Assembly: GCA_022414725.1 (NCBI GenBank)
Contig: CM039466.1
Span: 36,356,447 to 36,420,446, forward strand
Source: Microglena sp. YARC
Taxonomy: Eukaryota > Chlorophyta > Chlorophyceae > Chlamydomonadales > Chlamydomonadaceae
Length of the DNA: 64,000 nt
Direction of reading: 5' to 3'
The first letter of the stretch is position 1. Each line of letters begins with the position of its first letter. The notes beneath the pieces are model-generated. The model did no database searches. It worked only from the letters and a program-made list of their open reading frames with translations, and was not told the DNA's origin. Position numbers and translations under genes: made by a program. This document shows positions 28,561 to 36,417 of this stretch, piece by piece.

Positions 28561-28706
28561 TACAGACGGTTGAACGGTTTACCAAAGAGGCGACTCTGAA
28601 TATTTTCGAGAACCTCTTCAACTTGCTGCACCCCCCCCCTACGTTGCCCAAAAGCAACGATATGCAGTCTGGATGATTATAAGGTGTGTCCCACTTTATT
28701 TGAGAA
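28561..28706 (+). repeat. Fanzor-associated 3'-end repeat with conserved hairpin (solo copy)
   Basis: This segment is repeated, inverted, at 56498-56640 and in part at 56797-56885, beside Fanzor remnants. Shared blocks: GACGGTTGAACGG, GAGAACCTCTTCAAC, the hairpin CGTTGCCCAAAAGCAACG, GCAGTCTGGATGATTATAAG and CTTTATTTGAGAAC. Position downstream of Fanzor C-termini at the other sites suggests an element 3' end or omega-RNA-like region; inference. Confidence 0.5.
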
Positions 28707-28753
28707 CAAGAAGTGTAAAGACTACAGGCATTCTCATTTTGTGTTTTGTATGA

Positions 28754-30541
28754 ATGGGTATCCCGTACCTGTTTTCTCACCTTCGGAGGCGTTATCCTTC
28801 TTGTGTTCGCGATGTGCGCTCCCCTGACCGCATGTACGATCACGTGTACATCGATTTTAACGCGGTAGTCCACGACGCTCTTTCAAGGTTTCCCAACACC
28901 ACACCCGAGCAGGTCGTCCAACATTCGATGGATCGACTTGAATATCTTGTATGTTGTACCCGTCCAGCCAAGTTGTTGTTCGTCTCTGTAGATGGCACCG
29001 CTCCTCTAGCGAAGATGCAGCAACAGCGGAATCGTAGGTTTGTGCACGAATTGACACAGCGACGACACTGTGATGGAGAGACGAACAACCACCCCCAGAA
29101 CCGAGATGAAACGTACCTGGACCGTGCCCACATATCTCCTGCCACCCCCTTCATGCACCACCTTCGCCGCGGTCTCCAAGGGTTCTCTGCGCGTTTTTCG
29201 TGCACATGCCCTTCTGTCGAGGTGGTTCTGTCCACCGACCTCGAGTCAGGGGAGGGTGAGCAGAAGATCTTCCGGCATATCACCGCCTCGTACAGGGATT
29301 CGCAATCGCTATCCGTGCTTGTGCACGGATTGGACGCGGACCTCATCCTAATGTCGTTGCTCTCTCCTCATTGGAACGCGATTGAGTTGTACCGTGAGAC
29401 TCCCGGTGGTTGTGGAGGTGACTGCATCCTTAACGTGCGATCGCTCCGCACTCAGCTGGAGCGCAACATAAACGTCCGTGACTTCGTCGTAATCTGTCTA
29501 TTGCTTGGAAACGACTTCATCCCTTCTCTGACCGGACTTCGTCTCAAAACGAATGGGTTGAGCATACTGCTGTCCATGTACCACTCATTAGCTGGAGGAG
29601 GACACGGGTCTAATGCGCGCACCTCTCCCCCCCCTTGGCTGTCTACCGGAGGACCTGACGTTACGGCAGGCATTTCGTTGAGTGCTCTACGCTCGTTTAT
29701 GTCAAGTATAGCGGAGAACGAGCACCAGCTCGCGCGCGAGGAGGATGCTTGGTACAATGAGCAGTGCGCGAGAACGTACACGCAAATGTCGAAGAGAAAC
29801 GGTACTAGTAGCAGTAGTACTAATGCGTACGGTATGCTGGCGATGCATATGCATGGAGGGGGAGAAAGGTACCCTTTGGAGAATCCGGAGAGCGGCATCG
29901 TCGACTTCGTTCACCACGCCGCATGCGATGTTCTTTGGCGTCGACGATACTACAACGCTCTATTTGTGGGCGGGGCAGCTGGTTCCGCTGCGCGGATCCG
30001 CGAAGCCGCGATGGCGTTCGTGGCGGGACTTGCGTGGACACTGCGTTACCTTGGTGACCAGAAGCTGTATAGTGTGGGTTGGACGTACCCGTATGATTAC
30101 GCGCCTCTCGCACTTGACATCCAACACTTTCTGAGCGAGTCGACACCGCATATCATCGAGGAACTCGATGACCACTTCTCTACACTTGACCGCACACTAG
30201 AGCGTTTCGTATCCCGTGTGCACAAGGCGGCTTCTACAATGGGGATTGACGCCGTTGATAGGGATCAACTATTTCTCTTCCTCATTCTACCGTCTCGCCC
30301 CTTGGCGTCCGCGGTGGACGTTATGTGTTCGGACGCCGTCACCCGATCCGACGAGTGCGCGTTCATGTTTCCGTCCAGTTACCGGTTGCGTACGTATTTA
30401 CGGGAGCGGACGTGGGAGTGCCATGCAATAATTCCGCATGTGGACCTTGACGTCATCGGGAATGTCATCGTTAGGGCATCCGCTGAATGTAGTAGAAGTA
30501 GACGGAAACCGCATGCAGTAGACGGAAACCGCATGCAGTAG
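28754..30541 (+). CDS. Xrn-type 5'-3' exoribonuclease, 595 aa
   Basis: ATG 28754 begins MGIPYLFSHLRRRYP, the classic XRN N-terminus. Acidic active-site motifs follow in order: YIDFNAVVHDAL (about 35), FVSVDGTAPLAKMQQQRNRR (about 76-95), HGLDADLILMSLLS (about 195) and VICLLLGNDFIPSL (about 243), then the XRN_M-like helical region. The family degrades 5'-monophosphorylated RNA; viral members probably clear decapped host mRNA. Length is near viral XRN norms (shorter than cellular XRN1). The 3' end contains three 22-bp copies of GTAGACGGAAACCGCATGCA, and the stop falls in the second. A TTTATTTGAGAACAA motif lies 45 bp upstream. Confidence 0.88.
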   Translation: MGIPYLFSHLRRRYPSCVRDVRSPDRMYDHVYIDFNAVVHDALSRFPNTTPEQVVQHSMDRLEYLVCCTRPAKLLFVSVDGTAPLAKMQQQRNRRFVHELTQRRHCDGETNNHPQNRDETYLDRAHISPATPFMHHLRRGLQGFSARFSCTCPSVEVVLSTDLESGEGEQKIFRHITASYRDSQSLSVLVHGLDADLILMSLLSPHWNAIELYRETPGGCGGDCILNVRSLRTQLERNINVRDFVVICLLLGNDFIPSLTGLRLKTNGLSILLSMYHSLAGGGHGSNARTSPPPWLSTGGPDVTAGISLSALRSFMSSIAENEHQLAREEDAWYNEQCARTYTQMSKRNGTSSSSTNAYGMLAMHMHGGGERYPLENPESGIVDFVHHAACDVLWRRRYYNALFVGGAAGSAARIREAAMAFVAGLAWTLRYLGDQKLYSVGWTYPYDYAPLALDIQHFLSESTPHIIEELDDHFSTLDRTLERFVSRVHKAASTMGIDAVDRDQLFLFLILPSRPLASAVDVMCSDAVTRSDECAFMFPSSYRLRTYLRERTWECHAIIPHVDLDVIGNVIVRASAECSRSRRKPHAVDGNRMQ

Positions 30542-30617
30542 ACGGAAACCGCATGATGAGCAAAGATCGTCCTCTATAAATTCACGATACCTAGTCATTT
30601 ATTTACAACAATCAATC

Positions 30618-33600
30618 ATGTTAACAAACACAGATACCTGCACAACTGATTGGGGATACGATGGGTCTCTATCATCCCGTCGTGTCAACAAGACAATCGT
30701 CTATCGCAATAAGCCAACCGGGGACAACGAACTAACCAGTGTCGTGGACGACAGGACCTTGCGCATTGGTTTTTTCCATTGGCTGTTGAGCGTCATCATT
30801 CGCCAGTCATCCCCTCCGACAGAGTCCCATGTGAGGGACATCGTGACTAGCAATCGTATGCAGTTGGTGAAGTGGGAGCGCATCGTGGAGGAATTGCTGG
30901 TTGCGAAGGTCATTAAATCTTTTGTCCAAGTCGTCAATCTTTTGTGGAACAACTTTATTGAGGCTGATGTGGATGCGGATAGAACCAACTTCAACTTTGT
31001 CACATCTGTCACGACTCTAGTGACGTACCCAACGTCCTATGTTATGGATTTGCTGAAGTTCAGGAAGAAGATGCTGTCGTACACGATTCTAAACACGGAC
31101 ATAAAACGAGTGATGAAACTGATCGGGAGGAATGTGCAAGAGACAGTGTCTATGCGGTCTGCAAAGAAGAGCGTCGAAGGCCCTTGCAGTCACAATGTGA
31201 GCACGTTGTACGAAATCGATGACCCGACAACGCAGAGTGCGTACAAGGCTCTAATGGAGGACAGAAAAACGGATACAAGGAACTCTGTGGTGCCTCCGTT
31301 CGCGGCAATCGTTTACAAGGCAGCCTTGCTATTGGGGACCGTCCATGCGTTTACAAAAGATAACCCTCCGCCAAGTGACCTCCCAGATAACAGCAGAGGA
31401 CCCAGTCTCCCTTCAAGAAGCGTGAGAAAGTTCCAGAGCGCCAAAAACTCTATGCTTTGGTACCTTGAGCAGGTAATAAACAACGATCGACTTGCAACCG
31501 TAGTATCACATACAATGTGTGTTCAAGCCTCCCGGATGATTTTTACTGGTTTCGAAACATGGTCTGGATCGGAATTGTGATTCCTCTGTCTGTGCTGATA
31601 TATCAGGCTAGCGAGTCGTTCTGGAGGCTCTAAATTCTGAGTAGACATTTCAAAAAATCCTCCGGGAGGCTGGAACGCCCATTATATCGGGATCTAATAC
31701 CTGACTTGTTTGCTTTGCAGGTGATGATAATGACGCGTGTGAGCCGGACAATCGAGGCAACCAGTTTGTCTTTCAGTGACATCACGTTTTTCATTTCGAT
31801 GAAGAGCAAGGACGGTGTCAGTGTCACTTCGAGAGTTCCAGCCATAGTCGGGGCGTTCGTGCCCGAAGTCCTCAGCTATGTGAAAGAGTATCTGGAGCTT
31901 ACATGGAAGGGTAAGCTTCAGAATAAGAAGGTGACACACATCCACAGCACACTTCCCGGCTCTGCATCGATGTTGTCATTTCTGCACGCCTTCTGCTTTG
32001 CAGTTCGGTTCATGTTTCTCTACGACATCGGATTCTTGGACCCAACCGATAACATTGAGCAGCGCGTTTTTGCGAAGAGGGGGGTGGAAGGGAAGTTCAA
32101 CTACTGGGCTTCATCCGACTCGAATGCCAAAGGAGTGGACCCCGATCTGTGTGGCAAGGATAACAGCCCTGTCAATGACTTTTCTCCATACGCCTCAAGG
32201 TACCTAGCAGCAGCAACCCTTGCCATGCTTCGCATCCTGCACGTGAAGAAGCAAAACAAGAGGGGTGTCATGGACGTCACGGAGAATTTGACGCTGGGTA
32301 ACTTGGCGAATCCGTTGGACAAAACGCGATGTCTGGATTTCTTGCGTTTCACCAGTTTGGTCATGGTGACACACAGACGATCGAGAAAGTGTACTCGAGC
32401 AATCCAAACACACTGAAGTACCATACCGGCACCGGTGTTGAGAATATCGTGCCTATCCCCATGGATGTGTCCCATTTGGAGGATGAGAAGCGGGATGTCG
32501 AGAATGCCCTGGTTGCGAATGTAAGGAGGTGGCACCACCACTTTCCTGGGAACTACGTGGACCCGGTGAATACACATGAGCTGGCGACTGGTGAGCTGCC
32601 AGAGGAAGTTGCCGACAAGGTCACCGCCGTGATTGCACACCTTGATGTTATTCTGGACACCACCATCTCTGGTGGAAATCTCTCCGTTGAGACTAGTTTG
32701 AAGTTCCTGCATGACTTGATCAAACCGAAGGACTGCATTGCCTACGACGGAGGACAGCGGAAGCAAACTGTTGCCGAGAGCATGTCCGTTCTTGCTCCGA
32801 TGCTGGACCTCAGACACGTCTTCATCGAGACGAGCATGCTTCCCTCCAACTGGAAGCTTGGATTCAAGAATGCTGTGTACAAGGTCTACGATGTCGGCTG
32901 GTTGGCTAATTCTGGACATATTCGAGGAACCAAGTGGAAACAGCTGAATGAGGCAGCGGACAATCCACAAATGGCTGACCTGGATCTGAGCCACATGCTG
33001 CGGCTCATGTTTTACATCCACCCATCCGCGATGAAAAAGTACGGTGCACTGGCATTCAACACGGTACCTGTGCGGGCCCTCGGGGACGCCGGCCCATCTC
33101 GGGAACGACTATGGAACTTCAATGCCAATCCTTGTGAAGAGACAGCGTGTGACCTTCCTGATCCCATACACGCATCCAAGCGGCACGCATCCAAGCGGAT
33201 GACTATCACCGAGCCGAAACACACCTGTGATGATGATGATGATGATGACGAGATTCCCAAGCCTGGAGAAGTCGGGTTTGCAGTTTGCAGCAAACCGTCT
33301 GACCCATACGCTGTGCGTTTGAGTGATTCTCCCGACGGAGTTCCGCATCGTGTGTACGCGTTCAAGGTGACCTCCATCAGAGAGAGTAATGGATATTTCG
33401 ACGTCCAGGGCGTGTACATCAAATCCGATTCTAAGTGTGTCGATGGCATGTTTGAGTTCCCGAAGAAGCAGCGTTCACAGCCGGTTAGATATCGTCGCGA
33501 GGACTTTTTGATGGTTCTCTTGTTAGATGATGGAGAGCTCAAGCAGAAGAGGTTTCGGTTGGATGCTGAGCAGGTAGCTCAGTTGAAGAATAAGGCTATC

Positions 33601-33645
33601 AATGCTATCAAGGGTGACTTCGCCATCGAGGATGGGGGTGTGTGA
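30618..33645 (+). CDS. Large protein of unknown function, ~926 aa, with one intron and one frame break
   Basis: ATG 30618 (MLTNTDTCTTDWGYDGSLSS). Exon 1 runs to 31472 (…YLEQ), exon 2 from 31721 (VMIMTRVSRTIEATSL…) in phase 0. Near 32330-32345 a shift moves into the frame that runs to TGA 33645 (GFLAFHQFGHGDTQTIEKVY … KNKAINAIKGDFAIEDGG). The protein is rich in ordinary globular sequence; the only simple region is a D7 run at about 33228. I recognise no domain. Size and lack of membrane segments fit a virion core or tegument-like protein or an enzyme; undecidable here. Xrn lies 77 bp upstream, same strand. Confidence 0.55.
31473..31720 (+). other. Candidate spliceosomal intron (248 nt) carrying a MITE
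   Basis: Donor GAGCAG|GTAATA and acceptor TTTGCTTTGCAG|GTG flank a non-coding stretch; removal joins the flanking frames in phase 0. Without removal the frame stops inside the MITE. The MITE at 31514-31683 makes up two thirds of the intron. Confidence 0.6.
31514..31683. mobile_element. MITE family A, full copy (170 bp) inside the intron
   Basis: Left end AATGTGTGTTCAAGCCTCCC and right end GGGAGGCTGGAACGCCCATT are imperfect inverted repeats. Flanks ATAC / ATAT fit a 4-bp target duplication with one mismatch. Same family as 33667-33834. Confidence 0.7.
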
Positions 33646-33666
33646 GCCCCATCCCATCCTGATGGG

Positions 33667-33834
33667 GATGTGTTCCAGCCTCCCGTCCGATTTTTGCTGG
33701 TTGCGAAACATGGTCTTGAGCGGAATTGTGATTCCTTTTTTTGTGCTGATATCTCAGGCAAGCGAGTCGTTCCGGCGGCTCTAAAATATGAGCAGAAATT
33801 TAAAAAAATCCGCCGGGAGGAAGGAACGCCCATT
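33667..33834. mobile_element. MITE family A, full copy (168 bp)
   Basis: Ends GATGTGTTCCAGCCTCCC and GGGAGGAAGGAACGCCCATT are inverted repeats; the interior (CATGGTCTTGAGCGGAATTG ... GCAAGCGAGTCGTTCCGG) matches 31514-31683. It sits about 20 bp after the stop of the preceding gene. Confidence 0.7.
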
Positions 33835-33866
33835 TTAATGTGTCCCACAATTTGTGTCTCCGACTG

Positions 33867-34100
33867 TACAGTCAACGGAATACTAAAATGAAACCGCTTC
33901 GTGTACGGCACACCTTACGGTGTAACCTAATGGTGTAGAAATCCACGGGGCAGTGGAACACCAATACCATAATATAATCAACAAATTGCAAGAGAATATC
34001 GTGGTTCTTTTTTAGATCACGGCTCTCCATCCTGCAGCGTTGAAGCGTTGTCCTTGTACCGTTTTTTGGGATGTTTCATTTTAGTATTCCGTCAAGTGTA
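33867..34100. mobile_element. MITE family B, full copy (234 bp), preceded by a solo IS630-type end
   Basis: TACAGTCAACGGAATACTAA on the left and its inverse (TTAGTATTCCGTCAAGTGTA) on the right delimit the element, with TA at both ends. Directly upstream, 33838-33868 is a solo copy of the IS630/Tc1 terminal repeat found at 18407-18438. Confidence 0.7.
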
Positions 34101-34117
34101 GCTGTATGATTTTTTAT

Positions 34118-34142
34118 GTTCCGTTAAGTTTATTAACGGAAC
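34118..34142. promoter_or_regulatory. Perfect hairpin just upstream of the 34149 start codon
   Basis: GTTCCGTTAA-GTTTA-TTAACGGAAC: 10-bp perfect stem, 5-nt loop, ending 6 bp before ATG 34149. It may be a 3'-end signal for upstream transcription or an element end; not decidable. Confidence 0.4.
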
Positions 34143-34148
34143 CTTCCT

Positions 34149-34604
34149 ATGTTTGAAGCAGGAATAATTGCAACTGAATTTCAAAAATTCATAGTCCCTT
34201 TTTTAATGCTAGGTGCTAGAGAAGGAGTTAACATTGTAAACGATATTTTCACCAAAAAGCCCGAAAAAAAGGCTGTTGTTACTCGTTCCACCAAAAGTTT
34301 CTCCAAGACGACGCCAACAAAGTCGTCTACAAAGTCCAAAAAGAAGTATAAATCAACCGAAAAATCCGCGAACAAGGCTTCGTCAGGAACCAAGGCTTCG
34401 TCAGGAACCAAGGCTTCGTCAGGACCCAAGGCTTCGTCAGGAACCAAGGCTTCGTCAGGACCCAAAGCTTCTTCAGGACCCAAAGCTTCGTCAGGAACCA
34501 AGGCTTCGTCAGGACCCAAAGCTTCGTCAGGACCCAAAGCTTCGTCAGGACCCAAAGCTTCGTCAGGACCCAAAGCTTCTTCAAGACCCAAGAGCAATAA
34601 TTGA
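34149..34604 (+). CDS. Basic Lys-Ala-Ser-Ser-Gly repeat protein, 151 aa
   Basis: ATG 34149 (MFEAGIIATEFQKFIVPFLM). A hydrophobic first 25 residues could be a signal-anchor. A Lys/Thr/Ser-rich region follows (TKSFSKTTPTKSSTKSKKKY) and then fourteen K-A-S-S-G-[TP] hexapeptide units encoded by 18-bp DNA repeats (GCTTCGTCAGGAACCAAG). The composition recalls DNA-condensing or histone H1-like tails; inference only. The array is open in several frames on both strands, so alternative frames over it are shadows. Confidence 0.6.
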   Translation: MFEAGIIATEFQKFIVPFLMLGAREGVNIVNDIFTKKPEKKAVVTRSTKSFSKTTPTKSSTKSKKKYKSTEKSANKASSGTKASSGTKASSGPKASSGTKASSGPKASSGPKASSGTKASSGPKASSGPKASSGPKASSGPKASSRPKSNN

Positions 34605-34812
34605 AACAATGCGGAACGTTATTGAGTCTTTTTCATTTTACTGTTCCACCGAGTGTAGTGACGACGTGATACATGTCGCGAATAAAAATGAAACGTCTCA
34701 TTATCGTTTACGGTCACACCTGTTGCAACCTTTTTTCATTTCTAGGAAAAACGGGTTGCGCGGTCAATCGTTCGTTGATTTTGTATTTGTAAGGACATGT
34801 AAAGTCTTTTCA

Positions 34813-35132
34813 ATGGCACTGACAATTGTAACACGTATCCCTTGGAGCGTTCTCACAGCTTGCCTGGCCGTGTGCACGGCGTTGTATGTGTTCATGTCTA
34901 TATCGGACATCCACACAAAGATGCAAAAGCGTATCGAGATGGTTAGATTGGAGTGTCTGTCTTGAGTTCTAAGTTGCGCCAGAATGCGCCCGATGGTAAT
35001 GAGACTTGTAACAATACTAATCACGTTATTGTCTTGAAGAAGGGTGACGGTAAGTCCGCAAATGTGGAAGACGATTCCGACTCCGGGGAAGAATATACCG
35101 ATGACCATGAGTACAATGAAGATACGAGGTAG
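34813..35132 (+). CDS. Small single-pass membrane protein, ~106 aa, one frame break
   Basis: ATG 34813 (MALTIVTRIPWSVLTACLAV) encodes a transmembrane helix at residues 10-30 and a short basic region, stopping at 34965. One base shifted near 34960 continues as SSKLRQNAPDGNETCNNTNH ... ANVEDDSDSGEEYTDDHEYN to TAG 35132, an acidic tail typical of the membrane proteins in this block. A minus-strand frame (35108-34764) also has hydrophobic character and is the alternative. Confidence 0.4.
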
Positions 35133-35137
35133 ACAAT

Positions 35138-35512
35138 ATGATCGACATTGTCGGGACGATCATTACCTCCAATTTATCACCATGCATCGAGGACCATTCT
35201 GTAAATTATACCCCACAAACTTCTTGTGTCATCACGGATACTGATGTTGATGATGTTGATGCTGATGGTACTAATAGTACCGATACTGGTTCCGCTACTA
35301 CCTTTCCACAACAGACTGAAATAGTACCTATTGAGGGTGATAGTGAATCTCTTCGACCCAATAATTTGAACGAGGGTAAACTCAAGTCTATGCGCGTCAA
35401 CGAGCTTAGGAGACTTCTTTCTAGTACGAACACCCCTGGTGTGACAGCAACTGCTATTGCCTCCATAGAGAAAGATGCCATCATATCTCTTATTATAAGT
35501 ACCGCGTCGTAA
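35138..35512 (+). CDS. SAP-like domain protein, 124 aa
   Basis: ATG 35138 (MIDIVGTIITSNLSPCIEDH). An acidic Thr/Asp-rich first half is followed by a helix-extended-loop-helix pattern at about residues 80-122 (KLKSMRVNELRRLLSSTNTP ... IASIEKDAIISLIIS), reminiscent of SAP domains that bind DNA or chromatin. The match is by pattern only. It lies 5 bp after the preceding gene on the same strand. Confidence 0.55.
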   Translation: MIDIVGTIITSNLSPCIEDHSVNYTPQTSCVITDTDVDDVDADGTNSTDTGSATTFPQQTEIVPIEGDSESLRPNNLNEGKLKSMRVNELRRLLSSTNTPGVTATAIASIEKDAIISLIISTAS

Positions 35513-35565
35513 CCGGATGCCGGAGTTGACCCTAATATTTTTTAGTGATCCGTTTTAAATACAAA

Positions 35566-36417
35566 ATGGCGAGTACAATTCCTGTGTTGATAATCTTGGT
35601 ATCAGGTTTATTCGGTTTTCGATCTATGTTTGTGAAGCGTTCTCCGATTGCTAACTCCCCCTCGAACGCTAACGCTAACGAGAAAACAAACGCGAACGCG
35701 AACGAGAAAACAAACGCGAACGCGAACGAGAAAACAAACGCGAACGCGAACGAGAAAACAAACGCGAACGCGAACGAGAAAACAAACGCGAACGCGAACG
35801 AGAAAACAAACGCGAACGCGAAAGAAAAGGGAGTGAGGAGTCCTCAGAAACGCGAAGATCTTAAACGTCGTGAAGTAGACAACAATATAGATGACGCATC
35901 GATCAAGCGAAATGAAGAAGAATCTGTGTCACGCAAACTGTTCATACCATCATCGGGCTACAATATGAAACGCCGAGCTATGTTTGATCCGGATTCCCTA
36001 ACCCAAAAAAGCAAGAATAACCGTGACAACAACAACGATAGTGAAAGCGACAGCAATGACCGCAAAAACAGTGACCGCACCCGCACCCGCAACAATGATA
36101 TTGACAGTGATAGTGCGAGTGAGAATGAGAATGAGAATGAGAATAGGCGCGGGCGCGGGCGTGGGCGCGGGCGTGGGCGCGGTCGCGACAATGAACGACT
36201 TCACATTAATGGTGGGGACAATGGTGATACAACACAACAATCCATTTCTAAAAACGTTGGCCCGAGATCTAGCGCCCGTGGTGGTAATAACGGCCCCTCT
36301 TCGTATGATGCGCTTCCTCGATACCCGTTCGGAATGCCACCTTCAATGTCTATTATGCCTCCTCAAGATGGCAAATATCAACGTAACTCTGGTTCGATCA
36401 ACCGGAACCCCTCGTAA
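35566..36417 (+). CDS. Signal-anchored Asn-Ala repeat and RG-rich protein, ~283 aa
   Basis: ATG 35566 (MASTIPVLIILVSGLFGFRS) provides a signal-anchor. Six N-A-N-A-N-E-K-T units (24-bp DNA repeats) follow at about residues 35-85, then a mixed charged region, an N/D/S/R-rich stretch and an RG run (RRGRGRGRGRGRGRD) near 200. The C-terminus is Pro/Met/Ser-rich (YPFGMPPSMSIMPPQD). The 3' end overlaps the convergent D5 gene by 40 bp. RG repeats often bind nucleic acid; role unknown. Confidence 0.6.
   Translation: MASTIPVLIILVSGLFGFRSMFVKRSPIANSPSNANANEKTNANANEKTNANANEKTNANANEKTNANANEKTNANANEKTNANAKEKGVRSPQKREDLKRREVDNNIDDASIKRNEEESVSRKLFIPSSGYNMKRRAMFDPDSLTQKSKNNRDNNNDSESDSNDRKNSDRTRTRNNDIDSDSASENENENENRRGRGRGRGRGRGRDNERLHINGGDNGDTTQQSISKNVGPRSSARGGNNGPSSYDALPRYPFGMPPSMSIMPPQDGKYQRNSGSINRNPS

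Noticed and set aside
21429..31683. A single ~10-kb element bounded by the two facing family A ends at 21429 and 31683
   Set aside because: 31514-31683 is a complete MITE by itself and 21429 is a fragment; ordinary viral genes fill the interval and no matching target duplication is seen.
34764..35108. Minus-strand hydrophobic protein opposite 34813-35132
   Set aside because: The plus strand gives an anchor followed by the acidic tail typical of neighbours and is collinear with adjacent genes; kept only as an alternative.
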